From: a virus
Direction: 5' to 3' (one strand)
IMG/VR virus record: IMGVR_UViG_3300032265_001293
Span: 1-39,580 of that record
DNA: 39,580 bases
Position numbers and translations under genes: made by a program. This document shows, in pieces, positions 1 through 8,683 of the stretch (its first letter is position 1; each line of letters opens with the position of its first letter). The notes under the pieces are model-generated. The model was not told the DNA's origin. It did not search any database and worked only from the letters and a program-made list of their open reading frames with translations.

Positions 1-1
1 A

Positions 2-1045
2 GAGCTTTATCTTAAATATTTGAATAGAGAACCAACTCTAGATGAGATTGAAAGAAATAAACATAAAAAACTAGTAGACTTCGAAGATGAAATTCAAAGC
101 TGCGTAGAAAGAAGAATGATGGGAGGTTTTACTGCAAATGGTGTGCCTAGAATTAAAATAGCATTACTTCTTCCTGGTCATCTTAGAAACATGAATATTA
201 GTCATTTTCTAAAAAATAAAAATAATAATTACGATATCCATGATATAGATGTTTTTATCCATACATGGGATAATCTCGGATTTAAGGGAAATGAAACTGA
301 CTTAAATGATTCTGTAGATCGTTCTAAGATTGAAAGCATGGTCAACACTATCCCTAAAGTTAAAAAATATATTATTGAAAATAATAAAGAGTATATTTTA
401 GAAAATGAAGATAGTGATGTTGAATATTTTAACTGGTCTTCTCCTGAAGTATTCATAAAGTCTCAACTATACTCAATTTATAATTGTTATAAATTGATGG
501 AAGAATATGCTAAAAAAACCAACACAAAATATGAATTGGTTATCAAGGCGAGGCATGAGTGCGATGTCCCCAAGTTTAATATATCGAAATACCTTTTAGA
601 TGAAATAAACTCTCATGATATAATTTTTGTACCAAACAAAGGTGCAAATCACAACCACCCAGAATATGATAATGGGTGTGAAACTTGTAATAGAATGTAC
701 TACAAACATAACATGAAAGTTGTACATGTATTTGAGCATACTAATATCGTTTGCGATCTTTATGCGTATGGTAGTATGAAATCTATGAAAGATTATTGCT
801 CATTATATTTGACATACGATGATATAAACAGAAAACACGTAAAACAGAATTTAAAATTCTTAAATAAAGTTAAAACTAAGTATAAGAAAGAAGGCAATAC
901 ATATTATCTGGATAAAACAGAACAAGGTCATCTAGATACTTTATATTATTACACTTGTTCTTATCCGGAAAGAATATTAACAAAACATCTAAAAGATTAC
1001 ATGTTGATATCGAGTGAAGAGATTAGTATCGCATTTACGAGATAA
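2..1045 (+). CDS. Glycosyltransferase-like protein, 5' partial
   Basis: The reading frame is open from the first complete codon of the window, so the gene almost certainly starts upstream; a TTG at 20 is a possible but unconvincing start. The visible N-terminus (LYLKYLNREPTLDEIE) resembles short helical repeats found beside phage glycosyltransferases. It is followed by a GT-like segment with ALLLPGHLRN and DVFIHTWDN, a combination typical of WavE-like or uncharacterised polysaccharide-synthesis proteins. A later KARHECDVP stretch could be the sugar-nucleotide site. The stop is 2 bases before the next gene, so it belongs to the glycan operon that runs to 7.7 kb. The family assignment is by motif only and the donor sugar is unknown. 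Confidence 0.6.
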   Translation, partial: ELYLKYLNREPTLDEIERNKHKKLVDFEDEIQSCVERRMMGGFTANGVPRIKIALLLPGHLRNMNISHFLKNKNNNYDIHDIDVFIHTWDNLGFKGNETDLNDSVDRSKIESMVNTIPKVKKYIIENNKEYILENEDSDVEYFNWSSPEVFIKSQLYSIYNCYKLMEEYAKKTNTKYELVIKARHECDVPKFNISKYLLDEINSHDIIFVPNKGANHNHPEYDNGCETCNRMYYKHNMKVVHVFEHTNIVCDLYAYGSMKSMKDYCSLYLTYDDINRKHVKQNLKFLNKVKTKYKKEGNTYYLDKTEQGHLDTLYYYTCSYPERILTKHLKDYMLISSEEISIAFTR

Positions 1046-1047
1046 TT

Positions 1048-1806
1048 ATGAAAATATTAGTTGGTAATACTGGGTTAATTGGAAAAACATTACAAGAATC
1101 TGATCATTTCGTTGGTATCAATACCAGCAACATTAATCAGTATGGTGGGCTTGTGGAAAATGGAGATGAACTATATCTCTCTTGCTTACCAGCTGCTAAG
1201 TGGGTAGTCAATCAAAGACTAGGAATCGACATTGAGAATATCAATAGTATCATGCGTTCTCTTTCTATGAGAAGATACTCCAAGATTGTATTGTTCTCGA
1301 CTATTGATGTTTATAGTGAATCTCCAGTCGGAGTAAATGAAAACTTTATACCGACAGTCAGCAAGCTGAGTTATGGTGGTAATCGTTATCTATTTGAGCT
1401 TTATGTTAGGAGTCTATTAAAGACGGATGATCTTAAGATCTTTCGTCTACCTGCGCTCTATAACAAACATATAAAGAAGAACATACTATTCGATTTAATC
1501 AATAATAATAATGTGGATCAGATTAATCTCAATTCTGCTTATCAGTGGTACAACCTAGATAAATTATATTCTGATGTAATTAAATATTCAAAAAACTATC
1601 CAGATAAAACTGTGTTTAATTTATTCCCAGAACCTATCGAAACGAAAGATATAGTTTCTTTATTCCCGCAGTATAACTTGACTTTATCTGGAAATAGGGT
1701 AGAATATATGTATGCAACAAAATATTCCTCAATCCCATACATGATGAGTCGTCAAGAATCATTTGAAGATATAAAGAAATTTGTAAATGAAATTAGCAGT
1801 AAGTAA
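1048..1806 (+). CDS. NAD(P)-dependent epimerase/dehydratase-like protein (SDR)
   Basis: A 252-aa protein beginning MKILVGNTGLIGKTL, a shortened Rossmann GxxGxxG-type nucleotide-binding start. VLFSTIDVYSES matches the strand and catalytic Ser/Thr region of extended SDR sugar epimerases, and LSYGGNRYLFE sits where the YxxxK motif should be, with Arg in place of Lys. The protein is shorter than typical extended SDRs (about 300-340 aa). It probably modifies a nucleotide sugar for the neighbouring transferases. The Lys-to-Arg change could alter or abolish oxidoreduction. The 3' end overlaps the next gene by 20 bases, implying coupled translation. Confidence 0.65.
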   Translation: MKILVGNTGLIGKTLQESDHFVGINTSNINQYGGLVENGDELYLSCLPAAKWVVNQRLGIDIENINSIMRSLSMRRYSKIVLFSTIDVYSESPVGVNENFIPTVSKLSYGGNRYLFELYVRSLLKTDDLKIFRLPALYNKHIKKNILFDLINNNNVDQINLNSAYQWYNLDKLYSDVIKYSKNYPDKTVFNLFPEPIETKDIVSLFPQYNLTLSGNRVEYMYATKYSSIPYMMSRQESFEDIKKFVNEISSK

Positions 1807-2557
1807 TCTAGCCTGGGATCTAAAAGATTCTGATGAGGTATTCAAAGTTCTTAAATCTAACGATATTAAGAATATAGAATTCACATTCACTAAACTTGGT
1901 AACTGGAATCAAATAAGTTATCGAGATGTTATGGAATTTAAGAAAAGGTTAGACGATAATGGTATAGTTGCAGAATCAGCACAATCAATATTCTATAATA
2001 CTGGTATTGATTATGTCGGAGATGATGCATTAAAACATTTCGAAAAACTTATAGAATACGCTGATATATTAGATACTAAAGTGTTAGTGTTCGGCTCATC
2101 AACAATGAGAAAGAAAGTTGATAACTGGGAGAAGAAACTAATATCTACATTTCAGTCTTTAGACTCTATGTTAAAAGGAACAACAATAGATGTTGTAATA
2201 GAACCAAATTCTAAACATTATGGTGGAGACTACTTTTTCAGAATTAACGAGATTATTCAGTTTATAGAGCAGAATAAATTAACTTATATTAAGACAATGA
2301 TTGATACTCATAATTCTATCTTGGAAGGATGTGATCCTCGCACCGAGTTAATCTTTTGGTTCGATTGGATTAAACATATACATGTATCAGAAAATTCATT
2401 AAAGCCAATTAATTCAATTCAAAGTATGGAATTTCATAAAACATTTTCGAACACTATTCGAAGCACTGGATACAACAAGATTGTAACTTATGAAGTCCTC
2501 AAACACCCGATCGTAATGGATACGATCCCAGTATTTTCAGACCTATATAAACCATAA
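1787..2557 (+). CDS. Sugar phosphate isomerase/epimerase-like TIM-barrel protein
   Basis: A 256-aa protein with the spacing of the xylose isomerase-like / AP endonuclease 2 TIM-barrel superfamily. It opens with MKLAVSNLAWDLKDSDEV, then NIEFTFTKLG (first acidic strand), VLVFGSST, DVVIEPNS (metal-binding Glu), MIDTHNS (Asp/His pair), KHIHVSEN (His) and a final TYEV Glu. These acidic and His residues are those that bind a divalent metal in the family. It probably isomerises or epimerises a sugar for the glycan island. The substrate cannot be read from sequence. It overlaps the SDR gene at its start. Confidence 0.65.
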   Translation: MKLAVSNLAWDLKDSDEVFKVLKSNDIKNIEFTFTKLGNWNQISYRDVMEFKKRLDDNGIVAESAQSIFYNTGIDYVGDDALKHFEKLIEYADILDTKVLVFGSSTMRKKVDNWEKKLISTFQSLDSMLKGTTIDVVIEPNSKHYGGDYFFRINEIIQFIEQNKLTYIKTMIDTHNSILEGCDPRTELIFWFDWIKHIHVSENSLKPINSIQSMEFHKTFSNTIRSTGYNKIVTYEVLKHPIVMDTIPVFSDLYKP

Positions 2558-2565
2558 TTGGAGAC

Positions 2566-3327
2566 ATGATGAATTTACCCCTTGTGACTGTTGTTACTGC
2601 TACCACAGGCAATTCGATTTTATCGAAGTGCTTAATATCAGTTAAGAACCAGACTTATCAAAATATTCAACATTTAGTTATGGTTGATGGTCCTGAAAGG
2701 GATACTGCAGCATATGCTCAGATTGAAGAATCTGAGATTATGCTTAATAATAAAGAAGGATATCGTTGTGATGTTATTGACCTTCCTTACTCTATTGGTC
2801 GTGATCGCTGGAATGGCCATCGCATTTATGGTTCTGGGACTTTTATTGCGGATGGCGATTATATTATGTTTTTGGATGATGACAATACTCTTGCTCCTGA
2901 CCATGTGCAGTCATGTATAGATGTAATTACTGCAGGTAATCAGTGGTCATACACTTTTAGAAATATCGTAAATAGAAATCAAGAATTTCTATGCCAAGAT
3001 AACTGCGAAAGTTTAGGCAAGTGGGCGAGTGTACTGCACCCAGAAGATTTATTCATTGATGTTAATTGTTATTTCTTACCAAGACTTCTAGCAGTTCAAA
3101 TTTCACCTATTTGGTTCCGCAAGTTCAGAGAACCAAACCAGCCTGAGATTGATCGCGTGATCAGTATGGTGCTTCGTCAAATCGCACCTAAGTATGACAG
3201 TACATACAAATACACAGTAAACTATACTGTTGGAAATACACAAAATTCAGTACAGGCTCCATTTTTTGATCAGGGCAATGCTGAAATGTTAAGGCGTTAT
3301 AATGGAGTGCTTCCGTGGAAAAAGTGA
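2566..3327 (+). CDS. Family 2 glycosyltransferase
   Basis: A GT-A fold transferase of about 250 aa. The N-terminus LPLVTVVTATTGNSILSKCL and NQTYQNIQHLVMVDGP are the classic GT2 opening, and MFLDDDNTLAPDH carries the DxD-type metal/nucleotide-sugar motif at about residue 103. The conserved spacing is present, so it is probably active. A GGAG at 2560-2563 is only 2 bases from the ATG at 2566 and 5 bases from the ATG at 2569, so the second ATG is the likelier start. The 3' end overlaps the methyltransferase gene by 13 bases. Acceptor and donor are unknown. Confidence 0.8.
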   Translation: MMNLPLVTVVTATTGNSILSKCLISVKNQTYQNIQHLVMVDGPERDTAAYAQIEESEIMLNNKEGYRCDVIDLPYSIGRDRWNGHRIYGSGTFIADGDYIMFLDDDNTLAPDHVQSCIDVITAGNQWSYTFRNIVNRNQEFLCQDNCESLGKWASVLHPEDLFIDVNCYFLPRLLAVQISPIWFRKFREPNQPEIDRVISMVLRQIAPKYDSTYKYTVNYTVGNTQNSVQAPFFDQGNAEMLRRYNGVLPWKK

Positions 3328-3944
3328 GGAAATTATTATTTGGGGATCATGACCCCTATCAAAATTTCACCCCAATAGAGGAATGTTTATTGTTTCAAGG
3401 TTGGGATAGTTGCAATTCAATTTTTGAAGAAGTTATTAGAGAGGCTCAGCCAAAATTAATTATTGAAGTTGGTACTTGGGTCGGTGGTTCAGCTGTACAC
3501 ATGGCTAATCTTTGTAAAGAAATTTATGGGAATAACGATTTTGAAATTGTTTGTATAGATACTTTCTGCGGCTCCTATGAACATTGGAATAGAACAGCCT
3601 GTACCATGGCATTCGTTAATGGGCGTCCGTCAATCTATGAAGCGTTTATTTCTAATGTAATTAGAGCCAACCATCAAGACGTTATTACTCCATTTCCAGT
3701 AGATTCTAGGAATGCAAATATCTTCCTTAAAGAAGCAAAAATTGAACCTGATTTGGTTTATATTGATGCTGGTCATGACGAAATATCTGTGCAGCTAGAT
3801 TTGATTCATTTTGCTGCTATATTAAAAGATGGCGGTAGACTAATTGGTGATGATTATAACTCTCCAACCGTTAAGGCAGCGGCTGATTATGTTTTTCAAG
3901 ATAAAATAATTGATAGAGGTATGAAATATTTATGGATAAAATAA
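3315..3944 (+). CDS. Class I SAM-dependent methyltransferase
   Basis: A 209-aa protein with LIIEVGTWVGGSAVHMA, the glycine-rich SAM-binding motif I, FEIVCIDTFCG (acidic motif II, ribose contact) and PDLVYIDAGHDEISVQLDL followed by LKDGGRLIGDDY. This pattern is typical of the methyltransferase-24 / rhamnosyl O-methyltransferase-like group acting on sugars or small molecules. The start is a GTG, chosen because GGAG at 3304-3307 lies 7 bases upstream and no better ATG precedes the SAM motif. Its place between glycosyltransferases suggests that it O-methylates a surface glycan. Confidence 0.75.
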   Translation: MEKVRKLLFGDHDPYQNFTPIEECLLFQGWDSCNSIFEEVIREAQPKLIIEVGTWVGGSAVHMANLCKEIYGNNDFEIVCIDTFCGSYEHWNRTACTMAFVNGRPSIYEAFISNVIRANHQDVITPFPVDSRNANIFLKEAKIEPDLVYIDAGHDEISVQLDLIHFAAILKDGGRLIGDDYNSPTVKAAADYVFQDKIIDRGMKYLWIK

Positions 3945-4669
3945 ATGCATGTATGGTATCTTTCTTTATGGACAACATGGACATGAAGACAGTTGGATTA
4001 CAAAAATCAGTTGTTGACAAATTTAATGTGAATAAGTATCCACATTATCACATTAAGACTGACATGAAACATGGTGCCAGTATTGATCATTTCTGGGCAA
4101 TGAATGGTATTGTAACTGATTCTCTGAAGGGAAGAGGAATTGAAAAAAGATTTGATCATGATATTGTCTTGATCATGGACATTGATTGTATTCCTCTTTC
4201 AGAAAAGGCGATTGATCTTTATGTTTCAATTGCAAACAATGGAAAATTAGTTGGTAATGCTCAGCGTTCTGGACATCTACAGAACAATAAGCACGTGTTT
4301 TCTGCTCCTTCTGCTTCTGCACTTTCAGCTGAAACGTATCTCACAATCGGTAAGCCAAGTGCCTTAGAGACAAGTCGTTCAGATGTTTTAGAAGAATATA
4401 CTTGGGCGGCAGAAAAGGTTGGTGTTCTTGTTGAAAAATTTATGCCATTAAGATATGACAGTCCACCTATTCGCATGACATGGGAACCTAAAGACTTGCC
4501 ACCGTATTGGTCGCTTGCCGATGGAATGCCCAATTATGGTATAGGTACGACTTATGGTGATGAAAAACATGGTGATTTGTTTTGGCATTGTTTTCAGATG
4601 CATGCAGACCCAAAGCTGCAGCAAGAACGTTTTTGGGCAAAATGTGAATCTATTTTAAATGTTAAGTAA
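3932..4669 (+). CDS. GT-A-like glycosyltransferase/hypothetical
   Basis: A 245-aa protein with IVLIMDIDCIPLSEKAI at about residues 78-94. DID is a plausible DxD metal site of a GT-A nucleotide-sugar transferase, and a loop with GNAQRSGH and a PSAS stretch follows. Related proteins are common in marine T4-like phages, where they are usually annotated as hypothetical or glycosyltransferase. It overlaps both neighbours by about 11-13 bases, so it is translated as part of the glycan operon. The transferase call rests on the DxD context alone. Confidence 0.5.
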   Translation: MDKINACMVSFFMDNMDMKTVGLQKSVVDKFNVNKYPHYHIKTDMKHGASIDHFWAMNGIVTDSLKGRGIEKRFDHDIVLIMDIDCIPLSEKAIDLYVSIANNGKLVGNAQRSGHLQNNKHVFSAPSASALSAETYLTIGKPSALETSRSDVLEEYTWAAEKVGVLVEKFMPLRYDSPPIRMTWEPKDLPPYWSLADGMPNYGIGTTYGDEKHGDLFWHCFQMHADPKLQQERFWAKCESILNVK

Positions 4670-5576
4670 ACCTAAAAGAATAGTCGTTCTTAACACTGAT
4701 AATGAAGAATATCTTCTACAGTGGTGGCTACCTCATCATGCAAATAAATTTGATGAGGGTGTTATATTAGATTTTGGAGATGATGGTACTGAAGAATTAT
4801 GTAAAAAATATGTTCCTAACTGGATATATAAAAAAGTTGAGATAGTTCCTGAAGATTTAAATAATTACAGATGGGATGATGTAATATCAAAAGTTGAAAA
4901 TGTTATTCATGATGACTTTCCAAGAAGTTGGATAATCACATTATCCGCAACTGAATTCCTAATAGGAAACATGGACTTTTTAGATAATTATATACACCCA
5001 ACTAGAGTTCTGATACCATCATTTTTAATGAATGATCATCCTGATTTAGAAAATGTTGAACCTGACCCAAACATACCTTTATTAAAACAGAGAACACATG
5101 GTGTTCATTATTATTTTAATGATTGGCCATGGCCAGAACATTCAATCAGTAAAAATCTATTTATAGAGTTAAAATTAGAAAATAAAATAAATCCACTTGA
5201 TCTAAAAATGAATTGTAGATGGATGCGAAGCATTCATAATTTTAAACAAAAATATACAGAAACTTCATTGTTTGGTGCGGGTAGACATTATTGGAAAGAA
5301 GCTGATATGACAAAAGAGTTGGTAATTTGTCATATGAACTATTCACCATTTACTGAAAATTTTATAAAAAGAAAATTAAATGTACAAAAAAGATTAACTA
5401 AACTTGATTATGCAAATCATTATGGCACACAGCATGTTACTGATATTGATAAAATATATAAAACAAAAAGATTTTATGATCAATTAACAGTTAATTTAGT
5501 TGGTGAGATTAATAGATTAGAATATAGAAGAATGACATTTCAAGAAATGAATAACGTTATGCAAAGTTTAAAATAA
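4659..5576 (+). CDS. Glycosyltransferase-92-like protein
   Basis: A 305-aa protein. LNTDNEEYLLQWWLPHH followed by GVILDFGDDGTEEL is the opening of GT92/GT2-like proteins, which read roughly as N-E-x-x-x-L-x-E-W-hxxH then DDGS. The expected DxDEF motif is replaced by LSATEFLIG, so the metal-binding Asp is missing. The codon usage is markedly AT-rich. The absence of the canonical Asp could mean a metal-independent or inactive enzyme. It ends 17 bases before the next small gene and overlaps the preceding gene by 11 bases. Function beyond the likely fold is unknown. Confidence 0.5.
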   Translation: MLSKPKRIVVLNTDNEEYLLQWWLPHHANKFDEGVILDFGDDGTEELCKKYVPNWIYKKVEIVPEDLNNYRWDDVISKVENVIHDDFPRSWIITLSATEFLIGNMDFLDNYIHPTRVLIPSFLMNDHPDLENVEPDPNIPLLKQRTHGVHYYFNDWPWPEHSISKNLFIELKLENKINPLDLKMNCRWMRSIHNFKQKYTETSLFGAGRHYWKEADMTKELVICHMNYSPFTENFIKRKLNVQKRLTKLDYANHYGTQHVTDIDKIYKTKRFYDQLTVNLVGEINRLEYRRMTFQEMNNVMQSLK

Positions 5577-5593
5577 AAGAGGTTTAATATTAT

Positions 5594-5812
5594 ATGGCTA
5601 ATCGTAGTGATTTTAATTCTGTTTTTCCCCGTCAGATGAAGCGTGTTTGGACGTTGTCTAAACATAAGGATGCTCATGAGGCTGGGGAAATGAAGCGTCT
5701 AATGATTGACGCGCATAAGTATTATAAGGGCTCTGTTGCCAGGAGACAGAGAAATGGTGGAGATGGTCCTGCTGTTGTTGAATCAGACGTTGCAGAAACG
5801 ATTAATAAATAA
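5594..5812 (+). CDS. Hypothetical 72-aa protein
   Basis: I do not recognise the family. The protein is basic in its first half (RQMKRVWTLSKHKDAHEAGEMKR) and ends with an acidic, disordered tail. It has no membrane segment. AGAGG at 5578-5582 could serve as ribosome binding site, although the spacing of 11 bases is long. Its codon use (CGT, AAG, ATG) is less AT-biased than the transferases on both sides, which suggests an origin different from the glycan genes. Directly downstream are two tRNA genes. Confidence 0.6.
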   Translation: MANRSDFNSVFPRQMKRVWTLSKHKDAHEAGEMKRLMIDAHKYYKGSVARRQRNGGDGPAVVESDVAETINK

Positions 5813-5818
5813 TATTAT

Positions 5819-5892
5819 GCGGAGTTCGTATAGTGGTAATACCCTAGCCTTCCAAGCTAGAGCTGAGAGTTCGATTCTCTTACTCCGCTCCA
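5819..5892 (+). tRNA. tRNA-Gly (anticodon TCC), CCA encoded
   Basis: A complete cloverleaf can be drawn. The acceptor GCGGAGT pairs with ACTCCGC, the D-arm is GTAT/ATAC, the anticodon stem is CTAGC/GCTAG around loop CTTCCAA (anticodon TCC), and the T-arm GAGAG-TTCGATT-CTCTT has one G-T wobble. The discriminator is T, as in bacterial tRNA-Gly, and CCA is encoded at 5890-5892. It reads GGA codons, which are frequent in this AT-rich genome. Confidence 0.93.
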
Positions 5893-5939
5893 AAATGATT
5901 GTTTAATGTAAATGGTGATTTGTTTGGTTTAATTTCTGA

Positions 5940-6011
5940 TGCGGAGTAGCTCAGTAGCAGAGCGATGGACTCATAATCCATAGGTCGTAGGTGCGACTCC
6001 TGCCTCCGCTA
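5940..6011 (+). tRNA. tRNA with CAT anticodon (Met, or Ile2 if modified)
   Basis: The cloverleaf has a D-arm GCTC/GAGC, anticodon stem ATGGA/TCCAT with loop CTCATAA (anticodon CAT), and T-arm GTAGG-TGCGACT-CCTGC. With T8 in its conserved place the acceptor is TGCGGAG over CTCCGCT, leaving a T-T mismatch at position 1-72. An unpaired 1-72 is an initiator trait, but the GGG/CCC anticodon stem of initiators is absent and 11-24 is C-G, so I favour elongator Met or lysidine-modified Ile. No CCA is encoded. Confidence 0.85.
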
Positions 6012-6021
6012 GAAATTACTA

Positions 6022-6984
6022 ATGGATAATTTTGTGAAATTAGCTGCGATTACTATATTAAGAAGCGAGTTTGATGTTATAGAATTATTCTTTAGAATTA
6101 ATTCTAGAGTCATTGACTCGTTTATTGTTATGGATACACTATTCCATAGTCCTCCTGAACTCTTTAATTTCTTAAAGGTCAGAGATGGTATAGACATAAC
6201 TATCTTTACTGACTATTCAGATACACTGGAAGATAATTCTTTAATAAGAAAAGGGTTACTTTCTTATCTTCAAAATAATCATTTTGATTGGGTTTTTCTT
6301 TTAAGCCCAGATCAATTTATTAATATTGATCGAAATAGAATAGAAGAAGAACTATCAAAAATACCAAGAAATAATGTTGCATCTTTAAACCTCTCTACTT
6401 GGATTCCTAAAAACGGAAAATACGAAGACTGCAAGAATCCGCTTTGGTCTAATTTTCAAAAAAGAAACTATGAATTTTACGACAGAAGAAAAATCATAGT
6501 TCCAAGAGATCTTGTACAAGGTACAATACCATCTAGAATTGGGAATGTTCTGCACCCAATACTACCAGATGATAGTATAATGTACAGTGCAGGTAATGTT
6601 TGTAAGCAACATTTATTAACTTGTGGAACTATAGACCATGTTCCAGTTAGATCCGAAAATCAAGTATTGATTGATGCTATTATTGGAACAACAAGATTAA
6701 ATACAAAACCAAATAGATTTTCTTATGAATATCCATACTTGGATTCGATAGCCGAAATGATAATAAAATATGACTTTAAAGTTGATGATTTTCTATTAAG
6801 ATATCTAGCTCTAACCTATTCATCAAATGTACTCGATGAGAATGTTAGAGATGATGTTCACCCAACTGCGAAACTAGGATTAGAAACTGACTGTATAAAG
6901 TATGGTTATATTGAAGATCTAAATGTTTTAAAGTTCTATCATAGAATGTGTTATTTGATAACTAAAAAACTAAAGCATAAATGA
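6022..6984 (+). CDS. Glycosyltransferase-92/GT2-like protein
   Basis: A 320-aa protein with the layout of GT92-like transferases. ITILRSEFDVIELFFRIN corresponds to the usual R-x-E-x-D-I-x-x-E-F-x-x-H-N region, SFIVMDTLFHSPPEL to the strand before the DDxS loop, and DWVFLLSPDQFINID to the DxDEF metal site, here SPDQF with the first Asp lost. Like the protein at 4659-5576 it may be metal-independent or inactive. It begins 10 bases after the CAT tRNA without a clear ribosome site, and its stop overlaps the next start (ATGA). Confidence 0.55.
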   Translation: MDNFVKLAAITILRSEFDVIELFFRINSRVIDSFIVMDTLFHSPPELFNFLKVRDGIDITIFTDYSDTLEDNSLIRKGLLSYLQNNHFDWVFLLSPDQFINIDRNRIEEELSKIPRNNVASLNLSTWIPKNGKYEDCKNPLWSNFQKRNYEFYDRRKIIVPRDLVQGTIPSRIGNVLHPILPDDSIMYSAGNVCKQHLLTCGTIDHVPVRSENQVLIDAIIGTTRLNTKPNRFSYEYPYLDSIAEMIIKYDFKVDDFLLRYLALTYSSNVLDENVRDDVHPTAKLGLETDCIKYGYIEDLNVLKFYHRMCYLITKKLKHK

Positions 6985-7697
6985 TAAGTGTAATCATACC
7001 CACCATGTGGAAAGCTGATGTCTTTAAAGTTATGATTCCACTTTTATTAGATCATGATAAGATTGGTGAGGTCATCATTATAGATAATGATGTTTCCGCA
7101 AGATTCTCAGATTTACCGAACCACTCGAAGATAAAACTACTAGGGCAAAAAGAAAATATCTATGTTAATGCTGCTTGGAACTTAGGAGCTGATAGAAGTC
7201 AATTTGATAAACTTTGCATAATGAATGATGATGTAGTATTTGACATAAACGTTTTTGATTATCTTTATGATAAAATAACAGAGAAGATTGGTACTATTGG
7301 TCCTGGAGATAGTAGTATTAAACATTTCTATTTGAAGAGTCCAAACCTGCATTTAGAAGTAATGGATAAGTTGTCTGTAACAAATAGCGACTTCACTAGA
7401 GGTTATGGCACTTTATTGTTCTTACATAAAAATAATTATCTAAAGATTCCAGATGAACTTGTTGTAGATTTTGGTGACGCATTTCTTTATGATTACAATT
7501 CTTTACAAAAAAGACAAAATTATAAGATAGTTGACTTCTGCATAAAGACTAAAATGTGTACGACTTCTTCATCCTCATCTCACATTTTTGAGATTAAGAA
7601 AAAAGAGCTGGATAGTCATATTGAAATTTTTAAGAAGTATTTAACACCAAAAGTTAAAAAAGGTAAACTTCTTTCGCCACCAATAGTTGGAGTGTAA
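6981..7697 (+). CDS. GT2-like glycosyltransferase, short
   Basis: A 238-aa protein starting MISVIIPTMWKADVFKVMIP, then EVIIIDND, NAAWNLGADRS and LCIMNDDVVFD. This is the canonical GT2 order: beta-1 VIIPT, the DN pair, the N-x-G segment and a DDV metal site, at about residue 82. A serine-rich loop lies near residue 193. It is the last gene of the glycan island and overlaps the preceding stop by 4 bases. It is probably a nucleotide-sugar transferase with an intact acidic motif. The sugar is unknown. Confidence 0.7.
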   Translation: MISVIIPTMWKADVFKVMIPLLLDHDKIGEVIIIDNDVSARFSDLPNHSKIKLLGQKENIYVNAAWNLGADRSQFDKLCIMNDDVVFDINVFDYLYDKITEKIGTIGPGDSSIKHFYLKSPNLHLEVMDKLSVTNSDFTRGYGTLLFLHKNNYLKIPDELVVDFGDAFLYDYNSLQKRQNYKIVDFCIKTKMCTTSSSSSHIFEIKKKELDSHIEIFKKYLTPKVKKGKLLSPPIVGV

Positions 7698-7877
7698 ATG
7701 CATAATCTATCAGAACTTCGCGATGCTCTTGTTGCTAAAGGTAAGAAGATTAAATCATTTAATGGGTGGTGCCTTATAGTCGGCAAAGACACATATACAA
7801 TGTTAAGTGGTGAAGTCTACCTAAATAATACTCTACTTACAAAGAAAGAGCTTATAGCCAAACTAAACAAGAAATGA
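7698..7877 (+). CDS. Hypothetical 59-aa protein
   Basis: A short reading frame starting directly after the GT2 stop and ending in an ATGA overlap with the next gene; this spacing on both sides supports it being real. The protein starts MHNLSELRDALVAKGKKIKS and continues with FNGWCLIVGKDTYTML, a small basic alpha/beta protein without a membrane segment. I do not recognise a family. Confidence 0.6.
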   Translation: MHNLSELRDALVAKGKKIKSFNGWCLIVGKDTYTMLSGEVYLNNTLLTKKELIAKLNKK

Positions 7878-8683
7878 AGTTTCTACAAATTTTTACCCAA
7901 ATAAGAACATATCTGTTTTTGTCTGGAATATCCCTATCTACCGCAGCTGCTTATTATTCCATTGCAGGTCTAATTGCAATTTTTAGCGGAACATTCATTC
8001 CTATTCTCTTGATGGGAGGATCCCTTGAGTTTGCGAAAATTGTAACTGCGACTTACATTTACAAGAGTGGAAAAACCATATCAAAGTTTATGAGAACATA
8101 CATGACTATTGCAGTCGTGATTTTAATGTTTATTACATCTATGGGTATCTTCGGTTTTCTTTCGAAGGCGCATCTAGAAAATAGTGTTGCCAAAACTGCC
8201 GATATAGACTCAGTAGTTGTAGGATTAGAATCCGACATTAAAGCTGATGAGAAGATAGTGGGTGATGCAGATAAACAGTTAAATTTACTTGATAATACAG
8301 TAAAAGAAGACTATAATATAATGCTCAGGCAGAGAAAAATGCGTAATCAGTTACTCGCTGATAAGAAAGATGCTGCTGCTCGTCTAAGAGATAATCATAA
8401 AAAGTTAGCGGAAGCTAACATGCAAGTTCAAAAAAACGAAGTAGACATTGGTCCTTTGAAATATATTGCGGAGTTGATATATGGAAACGGTGCCAAAAGT
8501 CATTTTGATGACGCTGTTAGGTTTGTTATTATATTATTGGTTATTGTATTTGATCCCCTCGCTGTTATGCTTTTAATAGCAGCTACAGGTAAGACAAAAG
8601 AATTAGAAGTAGAAGTGAATGAGAAGTTTTTTATAAAGAAAGATGATGTGTTGAATTTAGAAAATAAGGAGAAAGGTGAATGA
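7874..8683 (+). CDS. Integral membrane protein with periplasmic or cytoplasmic coiled coil
   Basis: A 269-aa protein with hydrophobic segments near residues 12-30, 33-50, 75-97 and 213-236. A charged helical region of about 110 residues, rich in Asp, Lys and Glu, lies between the third and fourth and is likely coiled coil. Proteins of this design sit beside the DNA polymerase in several marine T4-like phages and have no assigned function that I know of. The start overlaps the preceding gene by ATGA and the stop overlaps the next gene by ATGA, so the three are translated together. Confidence 0.7.
   Translation: MKFLQIFTQIRTYLFLSGISLSTAAAYYSIAGLIAIFSGTFIPILLMGGSLEFAKIVTATYIYKSGKTISKFMRTYMTIAVVILMFITSMGIFGFLSKAHLENSVAKTADIDSVVVGLESDIKADEKIVGDADKQLNLLDNTVKEDYNIMLRQRKMRNQLLADKKDAAARLRDNHKKLAEANMQVQKNEVDIGPLKYIAELIYGNGAKSHFDDAVRFVIILLVIVFDPLAVMLLIAATGKTKELEVEVNEKFFIKKDDVLNLENKEKGE

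Noticed and set aside
5790-5818. TTGCAG - 17 bases - TATTAT as a promoter for the tRNA genes
   Set aside because: The -10 box abuts the first base of tRNA-Gly, so transcription would begin inside the tRNA; the AT-rich sequence makes this a likely chance match.
5940-6011. Initiator tRNA-fMet
   Set aside because: The mismatch at 1-72 fits, but the three G-C pairs of the anticodon stem and the A11-U24 pair are absent.
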